Shown one piece after another: positions 55,219-63,007 of a stretch of 64,000 nucleotides of DNA. The stretch's first letter is position 1. Each line of letters begins with the position of its first letter. Origin of the DNA: Gynuella sunshinyii YC6258 (GTDB lineage Bacteria > Pseudomonadota > Gammaproteobacteria > Pseudomonadales > Natronospirillaceae); assembly GCF_000940805.1 (NCBI RefSeq), contig NZ_CP007142.1, positions 844,593-908,592 on the forward strand. The letters are read 5' to 3'. The notes beneath the pieces are model-generated. The model made no database searches. It was not told where the DNA came from and worked only from the letters and a program-made list of their open reading frames with translations. The translations under genes were made by a program, and so were the position numbers.

Positions 55219-55857
55219 GGCAGGAGCCACAACTTAAGGATGAGTGTTCAGGAAGGATTCTCCAGGATAAGGATCAGGAATGGCAGGAGCCGGCATTCAG
55301 GATGAATGCTCAGGAAGGAATCGACAGGAAAGGGATCAGGAGTGGCAGGAGCCAGCATTCAGGATGGATGTTCAGGAAGGAATCGACAGGATAAGGATCA
55401 GGAATGGCAGGAGCCAGCATTCAGGATGAATGTTCAGGAAGGAATCGACAGGAAAGGGATCAGGAATGGCAGGAGCCAGCATTCAGGATGAATGTTCAGG
55501 AAGGAATCGACAGGAAAGGGATCAGGAATGGCAGGAGCCAGCATTCAGGATGAATGTTCAGGAAGGATTCGCCAGGATAAGGATCAGGAGTGGCAGGAAG
55601 CCGGCATTCAGGATGAATGTTCAGGAAGGAATCGCCAGGATAGGGATCAGGAACGGCAGGAGCCGGCATTCAGGATGAATGTTCAGGAAGGAATCGCCAG
55701 GATAAGGATCAGGAGTGGCAGGAGCCAGCATTCAGGATGAATGCTCAGGAAGGAATCGACAGGATAAGGATCAGGAACGGCAGGAGCCAGCATTCAGGAT
55801 GAATGTTCAGGAAGGAATCGCCAGGATAAGGATCAGGAATGGCAGGAAGCCAGATAA
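55219..55857 (+). repeat. 62-bp tandem array, ten full units
   Basis: Units begin GGCAGGAGCC at 55219, 55282, 55344, 55406, 55468, 55530, 55592, 55655, 55717 and 55779; a partial eleventh starts at 55841. A diverged unit starts at 55160. Steps are 62 bases except two of 63 caused by single extra bases. The units differ at few places (GACAGG or GCCAGG; AAAGGG or ATAAGG), and the variants are mixed, which suggests expansion by unequal exchange followed by homogenisation. Because 62 is not a multiple of three, any reading frame shifts with every unit. Confidence 0.97.
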
Positions 55858-55930
55858 GGGACCGTAGTACTTAAGGACACTGGATTGCAAAGGATCAGCG
55901 ATAGGACATCAATTGCTAATGACTCGCTCT

Positions 55931-55952
55931 GGGGCGGTATGCCGACCGCCCC
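55931..55952 (+). terminator. Candidate 3' hairpin of the repeat RNA
   Basis: Perfect 8-bp arms GGGGCGGT (55931-55938) and ACCGCCCC (55945-55952) enclose a 6-base loop. GTCTCATTT follows, a poor T run, so termination may be incomplete. It is the last strong hairpin before the stop of the convergent radical SAM gene. Confidence 0.55.
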
Positions 55953-55985
55953 GTCTCATTTCCCCTCATAATTCTCCACATATTT

Positions 55986-56894
55986 TTATATTTGCTTAGA
56001 CCCCTGTGCACCCGACAGGGCCAGCCGACGGGTAATTTCAACGATGGCAGACCATTTGTCACCACACCATTCCGGGGCCAACAGGCTATCTGATCTGGCT
56101 TTGGCGCTGACCCGATGATACACAATATGTTCTGGTGTTCTCTGGATCAGATCGACGGCAGCCTCCACATATTCCGGTAGCGTTAATGCTTGCAATCGGC
56201 CTGACCGCCAGGTCCGGGCCATGGCACTTCCTTCAACAACATGCAGTGGGTGCAGTTTCAATCCATCAACACCTGTTGCGATGACCTGGGAGAGGGTTTG
56301 TCGATAATCACCCTGATTTTCTCCAGGTAAACCTACAATTAAATGGCAACAAACTTTCAGGTTGTGCTGTCGGGCTCGTTCTGTCGTCTGTTGATAACAT
56401 CGAAAATCATGACCCCGGTTGATTCGTTTAAGGGTCTGATCGTGAGCGCTTTGTAATCCCAGCTCCAGCCAAACTTCTTTCCCTTGCCGTTGGTAGTCTG
56501 CCAGCATTTCGATGACGTCATCGCTGACGCAATCGGGACGTGTGCCGACGCAAATACCCACAACATCTTCACTGGCAAGCGCCTGTTGATACATGCGTTT
56601 CAGGTAGCTGGTTTCGGCATAGGTGTTACTGTATGCCTGAAAATAGGCCAGATAACGGATATTACGATGTTTGAGCTCTTGTTTACGCATCACCAGCTGT
56701 TCGGTAATCGATAAATGCTGCTGTTGCGCGGCGACAAAGGAATCAACATTGCAAAAGGTACATCCCCCGCGGCCAATAGTGCCGTCCCGATTGGGGCAGG
56801 TGAAGTTGGCATCGATGGTCAGTTTTCTGATCTTACCGCCAAAACGTGCTTTAAGATCACGTCCCAGGGTATTTACGTATTGGTCGAGCTGCAT
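55986..56894 (-). CDS. yhcC: YhcC-type radical SAM protein
   Basis: This 302-residue protein is a radical SAM enzyme of the TIGR01212/YhcC family. The iron-sulfur motif is TCPNRDGTIGRGGCTFCN (cysteines at about 31, 44 and 47), preceded by KLTIDANF; later come GTRPDCV and ELGLQSAHDQTLKRINRGH. The substrate is unknown. It is on the minus strand, convergent with the repeat RNA and about 70 bp downstream of the TauE gene on the same strand. Confidence 0.9.
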   Translation of the reverse strand: MQLDQYVNTLGRDLKARFGGKIRKLTIDANFTCPNRDGTIGRGGCTFCNVDSFVAAQQQHLSITEQLVMRKQELKHRNIRYLAYFQAYSNTYAETSYLKRMYQQALASEDVVGICVGTRPDCVSDDVIEMLADYQRQGKEVWLELGLQSAHDQTLKRINRGHDFRCYQQTTERARQHNLKVCCHLIVGLPGENQGDYRQTLSQVIATGVDGLKLHPLHVVEGSAMARTWRSGRLQALTLPEYVEAAVDLIQRTPEHIVYHRVSAKARSDSLLAPEWCGDKWSAIVEITRRLALSGAQGSKQI

Positions 56895-56966
56895 GGAACT
56901 GGCTCACGGCAAAAGTCATGCAGTATAAGAAGATGGCAAAACTGACCGGATGCGCAACATCAGCAT

Positions 56967-57770
56967 TTATAGCACTGAAGTAACCATTTTCGCGCTCAGC
57001 ACAATGAGCAGCACTGAAAATATCTTTTTCAGGATGCCAACGGGCAGACGATGAGCAAGACTGACACCGATCGGTGCCGTGAAAAAACTCATGAGTGAGA
57101 TGATCAAAACCGCCGGGATATAGATAAAACCAATTGTCAGGTGTTCCGCCGATGTGTTTGACCAGCCATTGACCAGATAGCCGATTGTCCCTGCGATAGC
57201 AATTGGCAGACCGATGGCCGCCGATGTGCCGATGGCGTTTTTCAACGGAATGTTGCACCAGGTCAGATAGGGAACTGTCAACGAACCTCCGCCAATAGAA
57301 ACGAGTGCTGAAATGCCACCGATAACCCCGCCAGCTGACAGTACTCCTGCCGCGCCAGGCAGTTCGCGATGTTCCTTGGGTTTGATATTCAAAAACATTT
57401 GCACCGAAACGTAGGCCATGAACGCGCTGAAGAAAATTGCCAGGGGCTTGGAGCTCAAATGGGAAGCGAGAAATGTGGCGGCAAATGTGCCAAGAATAAT
57501 GCCTGGAGTAATAGTTTTGACGATATCCCACCGAACACTGCCTTTGGCATGATGTGCCCTCAGACTGGACAGGGAAGTAATTATGATAGCCGCCATCGAT
57601 GTTCCCAGCGCAAGATGTACCACTTCATCCACCGCCACTCCCTGGGATAAAAACAGTGTTGTCAGGGCCGGAACCATAATTCCACCACCGCCAACTCCGA
57701 GTAATCCGGCCATAATACCGACAACAGCGCCCAGTAATAGCAGCATAATAATGACATTTAGGGTGATCAC
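56967..57770 (-). CDS. TauE/SafE-family anion exporter
   Basis: This 267-residue inner-membrane protein has seven to eight hydrophobic segments and two copies of a Gly-rich repeat, GLLGVGGGGIMVPAL near residue 22 and ALVSIGGGSLTVPYLTW near residue 160, typical of the family. Members export sulfite, sulfoacetate or related anions, but substrates differ widely. No sulfur-metabolism gene is adjacent. Confidence 0.9.
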   Translation of the reverse strand: MITLNVIIMLLLLGAVVGIMAGLLGVGGGGIMVPALTTLFLSQGVAVDEVVHLALGTSMAAIIITSLSSLRAHHAKGSVRWDIVKTITPGIILGTFAATFLASHLSSKPLAIFFSAFMAYVSVQMFLNIKPKEHRELPGAAGVLSAGGVIGGISALVSIGGGSLTVPYLTWCNIPLKNAIGTSAAIGLPIAIAGTIGYLVNGWSNTSAEHLTIGFIYIPAVLIISLMSFFTAPIGVSLAHRLPVGILKKIFSVLLIVLSAKMVTSVL

Positions 57771-57830
57771 GCATACTCCCTAGGAAACGGTGGATGGATC
57801 AGGTTTTTTAACTCTGAAGTGTCGATTATG

Positions 57831-60053
57831 TCATTCGGTTTTGGATGCCGCCATGGGGGAAAGTATCAGGATGGCAGCCAGGCCTATGGCAATGGAAAGG
57901 CCGAAGCTGGCAACGGCCGGGGTATGACTGAAGGCCAGTATTGCAAACACAGCCGTAGAAGATCCGGCCGATAACAGCACTGACTGTTGAACTTCCTGGG
58001 TCAGTCCTTTATCTGCGTAAAAAATCACACAATCAATTCCCAATGCCAGAATCAGCAATTGGGAAATCAAATGGAACGTATTCAGTTCTCCCTGTATCAA
58101 AACAGTCAGGATGGCAGAAACAGCCATTGCCAGCAGTATCGGGCTCAGAGTCCATGCCACCCGGCGATAACCATAGCGGACCCACAAAACAACTGCGACC
58201 AATAATACTGAGATCACTGTCAGGGTTAGCAGATGCTGACGATACTGGCCCAGCTTGGCTGATATCTGAGCTGGAATATCGACGTAAACCAGCCCCAGTT
58301 GATTGCTGATCTGTTTAATCTCTTGCAGATTGCTCTCGGTTTTGAAGCGAACACTGAATCCTGTGCCGGCACTGCCAGTGACATAAAGACTGCTGGACAA
58401 CTCCGGCAGAGCTGCCAGCTGGTCCTCAATAGAAGCGGCATCTTCTTCGAAGGTCGGAAGTTTCATGCCATAGTCATCGCGGATAAAGTTCAGGAATCCG
58501 CCAGTTTTGGCAGCAAGCATTAACGCAGTAGCTTCCTGCTGCTGCTGAGTGTTTCGCAATAATGGCTGTAGTGACAGAGTCTGGATGCCGTCGTGTTCAA
58601 GGGTGTTGACGAAATGATCCAGTGCTTCGCTGGCACGCTCTGCTTCGGGAGAATCGATAAAGACATATTGGTGGCTGTAATTCTCGCGCCAGTGCTGAAT
58701 GATTTTTGCTTCGTTGGCCAGGGTAGTGGATTTGGCGTACAACAGTTGTGTGTCATCGTCAAACAGGGGACGGCCAATCCACATGGCAGTGGCCGTGAGC
58801 ACCAGTATCAGGCCGGCACTGACCAGTAACCGGAACGAATAGACAGCATTATTCAGAGGTTGTAGCAGGGGGCAGTGTTCACGGGCAGGCGTTCGCTTGT
58901 GAATATTCTGGATGAGCTGCCTGGCGCTGACCGTCACCGTCAGGAACGCACCCAGCAGGCCGGCAATCATAAATATTCCAACCTGATGCAGTAGGGCGAT
59001 CGGGGTAAACTGCAGAGTCAGGTAACCGATAATGGTGGTCAGCAGGCCAAGAATCAGGGGCACTCGGATCTTATTCAGCCAGAGCCGGTGATGACGGGCA
59101 GTGCTCATGGCATGGAAGCCATAATCTCCGGCGATTCCCAGCAATGACACGGCAAATACCAGGCTGAGCAGGTGTACCTGTTGAAAGAATATCCATAAGC
59201 CCAGCAGGCCAGCCAAAACCGCATTGGTCAGCACCAGCAGGGAGATAACTGCCGGCCAGGCAGAACGATACACCCCAACAATCAGGATGATAATGGCCAG
59301 CAATGACAGTCCCATGGAGAAAGAAATCTCTTTTTTGGCCTGGGCGGTGGTGAACAATGCGTGGAAGACGGAGCCGGATTTGTAGACCGATATGTCCGGA
59401 AACTGATTTTTCAGTTGTTGCAGAGTGCTCTCAAGCCCGTCAATCAATGGCTGGGCGAGATCGTTTGTCAGGTCGGTTTTCAACTGCAGGGTAAATAACG
59501 CTGCATAATCATGCCGGTCGTGGCGCAGCCGCCATGCTCTGGACTGAAAATCAAATGAGTTGGCGGCCAGGTTCAAGAATGCGGCGCTGGCCAGCGTACT
59601 GTCCTGATCGATGCTCCTGGCCAGCCATGGGGCGAAGTTGCGATTCAGCTCCGTTTCGAACAGCAGGCGGATCTGCTCTGGATCCTGAGCGGTCAGCGCC
59701 TGCAGATATTCGGGTGTTAAAAAAGCACCGGGGTGACTGGTGATCATGTTGACCCAGGGCTCAAATGAGCCTTCGGTCTGTTCGGCCAGATCCAGCTTCC
59801 GTAAAGACTGTTGCAGAACCCCGGCAGCCTGACTGACGGTCTCCAGATTATCAGCCAACAGTAACAGGTTGATGGTGCGGGCCTGGTTTTGGGAGATGTT
59901 TTCCTGCATGGCCTGCTGCAATGGGGATGAAGATTCCTGTGGCAGCAGAGAAAGCAGATCCGTCTGAAGGGTGACAGGCTTGGCTACCCAAAGCAGGGTC
60001 AGCAGAATGACGCTGATAAGGGGCTGAAGCCACCAGTTATTGAGTCGCTGCAT
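57831..60053 (-). CDS. MMPL/RND-family exporter
   Basis: This 740-residue inner-membrane transporter has an RND-like layout: one helix, a large periplasmic loop, six helices, a second large loop and five more helices. It has SMGLSLLAIIILIVGVYR and, in the second half, LILALGIDCVIFYADKG, where the Asp in GID is a typical proton-relay position; the first half has LLGIAGDYGFHAM. The ATG at 60053 overlaps the end of the LolA-like gene. Exporters of this kind occur in aryl-polyene and related lipid clusters, where they move a lipid-like product. Confidence 0.85.
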   Translation of the reverse strand: MQRLNNWWLQPLISVILLTLLWVAKPVTLQTDLLSLLPQESSSPLQQAMQENISQNQARTINLLLLADNLETVSQAAGVLQQSLRKLDLAEQTEGSFEPWVNMITSHPGAFLTPEYLQALTAQDPEQIRLLFETELNRNFAPWLARSIDQDSTLASAAFLNLAANSFDFQSRAWRLRHDRHDYAALFTLQLKTDLTNDLAQPLIDGLESTLQQLKNQFPDISVYKSGSVFHALFTTAQAKKEISFSMGLSLLAIIILIVGVYRSAWPAVISLLVLTNAVLAGLLGLWIFFQQVHLLSLVFAVSLLGIAGDYGFHAMSTARHHRLWLNKIRVPLILGLLTTIIGYLTLQFTPIALLHQVGIFMIAGLLGAFLTVTVSARQLIQNIHKRTPAREHCPLLQPLNNAVYSFRLLVSAGLILVLTATAMWIGRPLFDDDTQLLYAKSTTLANEAKIIQHWRENYSHQYVFIDSPEAERASEALDHFVNTLEHDGIQTLSLQPLLRNTQQQQEATALMLAAKTGGFLNFIRDDYGMKLPTFEEDAASIEDQLAALPELSSSLYVTGSAGTGFSVRFKTESNLQEIKQISNQLGLVYVDIPAQISAKLGQYRQHLLTLTVISVLLVAVVLWVRYGYRRVAWTLSPILLAMAVSAILTVLIQGELNTFHLISQLLILALGIDCVIFYADKGLTQEVQQSVLLSAGSSTAVFAILAFSHTPAVASFGLSIAIGLAAILILSPMAASKTE

Positions 60054-60657
60054 CAAGTTTTAACGCATCCTGTTCAGAGAGCTGGTCCGATATAAACGTC
60101 AAGTCGATGATGGTTGACGCTCCTCTGGCCTGAAATAGCGTTACCTCTTTTGGATGGCGGTCACCGCAGATTTTTACCGCTTCCAGTACCGATTGTACCT
60201 GCGAGGATTTGGCCTTCAGGCCCACGCACCAGGATTGTCGGTCACCTTTAAAGAACATTTCAAAATACCGACTCAACGGGGTCCAGTTGTTGAATATCGT
60301 GGCTTTTAATAATGCACCTATCTGTTCACCTGCAGGAATGATCCGGTAAGAGCCATCATGCTGCAACTCATAGACGCCCGTTTCAGTGACCAGCGTTGAT
60401 GATGGCCTGGGCTGCTCAGAAATCCACAACAACCCTTGTGGTTGCCGGTAAATGAAGTATCCATTCGACAGAATTGGCTTTTCCAGCGCCGGGATCGTTC
60501 TTGCCTCGGTGAATGTTCCCTTGCCTGTCGCGGTAACCTGTAGATTCGTCAGTGATGGGATCTTGTGAGGATCTACGGGCGTGAAATCACTGAAATCAGC
60601 CGCCGGCCAGGCAGGTGATGCCAGGAGCACAATAATCAGTGACAGCCAAATTCGCAT
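60037..60657 (-). CDS. LolA-like outer-membrane carrier protein
   Basis: This 206-residue exported protein has a signal peptide (LIIVLLASPAWPA) and a LolA-type beta-baseplate pattern: ALEKPILSNGYFIYRQPQGLLWISEQP, then SQVQSVLEAVKICGDRHPKEVTLFQARGASTIIDLTF. In aryl-polyene clusters such proteins lie directly before an MMPL exporter, as here, and the genes overlap by 17 bp. The ATG at 60657 starts the signal peptide; the frame runs 48 bp further upstream without one. Confidence 0.8.
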   Translation of the reverse strand: MRIWLSLIIVLLASPAWPAADFSDFTPVDPHKIPSLTNLQVTATGKGTFTEARTIPALEKPILSNGYFIYRQPQGLLWISEQPRPSSTLVTETGVYELQHDGSYRIIPAGEQIGALLKATIFNNWTPLSRYFEMFFKGDRQSWCVGLKAKSSQVQSVLEAVKICGDRHPKEVTLFQARGASTIIDLTFISDQLSEQDALKLDAATQ

Positions 60658-60765
60658 TTCTTGAAGGTACCTCGTACTTACTGAGCCTTGATATGGTAAA
60701 GACAAGCATGTTTCCGCCGGTGCGATAACGCCAGCAGGGTGGCTATCTTGCCAGACCGTTCCGGT

Positions 60766-61140
60766 TCAATCCAGGTCGGGCTTAACATCGCCGGTAAAGC
60801 GTAACTGTCCGGATGAAAAAATCATTGAACCTTGGTGATAGGTGAAGCGAATGCGATTGATGGGCCGGTGCTCCAGGGTCAGGCTGATGGTCTGACCGGC
60901 CGGTATGGCGGTCAGATAGTGCAGCGTCTCGACTGTATTGGCGTTGCAGTGATGCAAAGGAAAGTAAACGTTAGCGTAGTGGATGACCCACTGTAACTGC
61001 AGTATTCCGGGCAACGAAGTAACCGTAGCCGAAGCTTTGGCGAGATTCCTCAAGGTTGCCGGTATAAACACCTCCAGAGTCACCATGTCCGGCTGCTGGT
61101 GGACCTCTCTGATGTCAGGCCATTCATCGTTGTGGGTCAA
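60766..61140 (-). CDS. ApeI-like hotdog protein lacking the catalytic His motif
   Basis: This 124-residue protein matches the small dehydratases (ApeI/FabZ-like) of aryl-polyene clusters over TLEVFIPATLR, LPGILQLQWVIHYANVYF and FTYHQGSMIFSSGQLRF. In active members the segment before LPG reads GHFPxxPV with a catalytic His. Here it is NLAKASATVTS, without the His or the GHFP turn. It is therefore likely inactive or has another role. It lies 109 bp before the LolA-like gene on the same strand, so the three may be a remnant lipid-export group. Confidence 0.65.
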   Translation of the reverse strand: MTHNDEWPDIREVHQQPDMVTLEVFIPATLRNLAKASATVTSLPGILQLQWVIHYANVYFPLHHCNANTVETLHYLTAIPAGQTISLTLEHRPINRIRFTYHQGSMIFSSGQLRFTGDVKPDLD

Positions 61141-61170
61141 TGCTCCGGTCTCCGGTTAGAATAAACAGGC

Positions 61171-62073
61171 TCAGTCAAATGGCTGATAGTTGAACCAGTC
61201 AACCTTCAGCGTGCTGTCGTTGCCCGGGTAATCGCCGGCTTCGCCGCTGGACCAGTGTGTTGCGGCGTGCCAGACGTTTAACATGAAGTTTGCGGCATGC
61301 TGCGGCACCATGGTCCGGTCTGTCATATCCCAAAGAGTGATTTCCTGGTCATCCATCACCATAAACCAGCGCACGCGATCCTCGTACCATTCAAATCCGA
61401 GGTGATAATAAGTCTGCGCTGCGGGAAAGTCTGCCAATCTTACGGTTGAGAGGTTGCCGGCGTATTCCGTATCGTAATTATCTTCGCCGCCATCGGGCGT
61501 TTGATACATTTCGCCGGTACTCATGTTGATGCTGCGGGTTTTTTTGCGAAAACCAGCGTCATCGGAGTCTGTCCAGGTAGTCAGCCAGAGCAGATGTGGT
61601 TCGCCGCAGAGATATTCGATGTCTATTTCTGAGTTATCGCTAAGCCCATTTTGGTTAAGGTCTTCACCATTGTTGTGATAAGTGAAGATACCGCTGACAA
61701 CCTCCTCGTCGGCGGCGCATCGGGCAAACTGAACCTTCACTTCATAACGGCCATAATGCAGGGCCTGTTGAGTCCATACCTCAGTGGCAAATTCCGGTGA
61801 GGTGCGATCTGTACTCTGCAGCGCTGGGTTGCCGGGAAATACCAATGACAGAATATGGCCATCATCTGCGTGACTGTCTGTATCACCAAAAATAATGCTG
61901 GCACCTTCCTGCATACGGGAATCCCACAGTGACGAGTCCATAGTAAAATTATCTGTTTTTGTTTTTACTATGGCTTCGTTTTTGTCCGGACTGGTGGGTT
62001 CGTCAATTTCACCGTCGGTTTTACAGCCTGACAGGCAGACAGTGGCAAAAAGAATAATAACGGTTCGATACAT
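61171..62073 (-). CDS. GH16-family lipoprotein, probable beta-glucanase
   Basis: This 300-residue lipoprotein has a signal with lipobox LSGC (CLSGCKTDG). The GH16 jelly-roll follows with GRYEVKVQFARC, the catalytic motif NSEIDIEYLCG (EIDxE, two Glu and one Asp) and QTYYHLGFEWYEDRVRWFMVMD near the end. GH16 members hydrolyse 1,3- or 1,3/1,4-beta-glucans, agarose or carrageenan; with the GH81 glucanase in the same window, laminarin is a fair guess. The ATG at 62073 is used; the frame opens 12 bp earlier. Confidence 0.85.
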   Translation of the reverse strand: MYRTVIILFATVCLSGCKTDGEIDEPTSPDKNEAIVKTKTDNFTMDSSLWDSRMQEGASIIFGDTDSHADDGHILSLVFPGNPALQSTDRTSPEFATEVWTQQALHYGRYEVKVQFARCAADEEVVSGIFTYHNNGEDLNQNGLSDNSEIDIEYLCGEPHLLWLTTWTDSDDAGFRKKTRSINMSTGEMYQTPDGGEDNYDTEYAGNLSTVRLADFPAAQTYYHLGFEWYEDRVRWFMVMDDQEITLWDMTDRTMVPQHAANFMLNVWHAATHWSSGEAGDYPGNDSTLKVDWFNYQPFD

Positions 62074-62244
62074 AATGGCCTGCATGATAATTGGCGCAAC
62101 GGAAGCCGTTAATATTAAAGCTTCGCATCAGAATAACGTTGATATGTGACTATAAGTCATGGGCGATGAGTTCGCACTTTTCCGATAAATCACGGTGCCG
62201 GGTCGTCAGTATCCAGTCAAAGATGAAGAAATAAATGTTGGATC

Positions 62245-62946
62245 TCAGTCACCACCGCCGCCGCAGCCACTCCCGCAACTGCTACCACAACCACTGCCTC
62301 CGGAATCCCCTGCGCCATCAAAAAAACCGCTATGGCCAGAGGAGCTGCCTGAGTCCCCCACACATCCTGAGGAACAACCGATGTCGCCGGCACAAAAACC
62401 GGTGCCGTAATTGGGAGACAGTGGATTGCTGCAATTCAGAGAATATTTAAATCCATCGTCAATCTGAAGCTGACTGTCTATCGCAAACAATAGTGGGAGT
62501 CGGCTTGGTTGATCCGGTCTGATCCTGGCTTTATGGCAGGCCAGACGCCAGGTACGCTTAATGCCCTCCTGAGCATGAACAGGGGTACTCATGGCTTCTG
62601 TGGGGGTGTGGTGCAGAAAATATCCGAATGCTTTTTGGCAGAACAGTTCGTAGGCCCGGGTTGACAGAATAAATTCGTGCCAGGCCACATCGACCACCTG
62701 TGACGGCATGGCCACCATTTTGCGTTTGGCCTGATTACAAATGTAAAAATAATCACGCAGAGCCCGAAACACCAGTTCTACCTGATCATTATTAAGGTGG
62801 GGATAGACCTTGCGCAGCTTTTTCTCCAGCCCGGGGTGAAACTGGTAGTTTTCGATGTATTGAAGACGGCTGCTTTTGCGCTGACGTAGAAACCAGAAAA
62901 CCAGCAGGATGATAACCGTAGACAGAATAATGATGTTGATTTCCAT
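62245..62946 (-). CDS. Membrane-anchored protein with Cys/Gly-rich tail
   Basis: This 233-residue protein has an N-terminal helix (IIILSTVIILLVFWFL) and a cytoplasmic domain with VDVAWHEFILSTRAYELFCQKAFGYFLHHTPTEA, a W-HEF-L motif seen in glycine-rich-domain proteins of unknown role. The carboxyl end (about 185-233) is a run of Gly, Ser and Cys with GCGSSCGSGCGGG. An AAGGAGA ribosome site precedes the ATG at 62946. The Cys-rich end could bind metal or form disulfides. The opposite-strand Pro-rich frames here are only its complement. Confidence 0.7.
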   Translation of the reverse strand: MEINIIILSTVIILLVFWFLRQRKSSRLQYIENYQFHPGLEKKLRKVYPHLNNDQVELVFRALRDYFYICNQAKRKMVAMPSQVVDVAWHEFILSTRAYELFCQKAFGYFLHHTPTEAMSTPVHAQEGIKRTWRLACHKARIRPDQPSRLPLLFAIDSQLQIDDGFKYSLNCSNPLSPNYGTGFCAGDIGCSSGCVGDSGSSSGHSGFFDGAGDSGGSGCGSSCGSGCGGGGD

Positions 62947-63007
62947 ATGGGTAAATCTCCTTTAATCGAAAGATGCCTGGAACAACAGACAGGCATCCGG
63001 ATGACTT

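Larger units (their letters stand above)
55080..55960 (+). ncRNA. Giant CsrB/RsmZ-like regulatory RNA
   Basis: An apparent non-coding transcription unit of about 880 bases lies between two minus-strand genes. The 5' end GTTGACGGGACAGCAACAAAG folds GTTG/CAAC around a GGGA loop and resembles the GTCGAC-A/GGG starts of CsrB and RsmZ. A hairpin AGCAC/GTGCT holds GACGGA in its loop (55105-55126), and a hairpin CACACC-AGGGA-GGTGTG (55171-55187) exposes AGGGA. The body is ten 62-63-base units, each with about seven GGA triplets and, in nine of ten, CATTC-AGGAT-GAATG with CAGGATG, the CsrB repeat. GGCAGGAGCC is a second small hairpin with an AGGA loop. It would bind many CsrA/RsmA dimers and relieve their repression. 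No frame stays open through it. Confidence 0.8.

Noticed and set aside
55200-55740. Overlapping plus-strand reading frames of 61-82 codons in the repeat array
   Set aside because: The unit is 62 bp, so any frame shifts every copy; the frames stop at different places, have no ribosome sites and translate into repeats of low-complexity sequence. An RNA function explains the array better.
55219-55857. Reading the tandem array as a CRISPR
   Set aside because: Units are contiguous and nearly identical over their whole length; there are no unique spacers and no cas genes nearby.
62195-62450. Pro/Gln-rich plus-strand frames
   Set aside because: They are the complement of the Gly/Cys/Ser-rich tail of the minus-strand gene and have no independent support.
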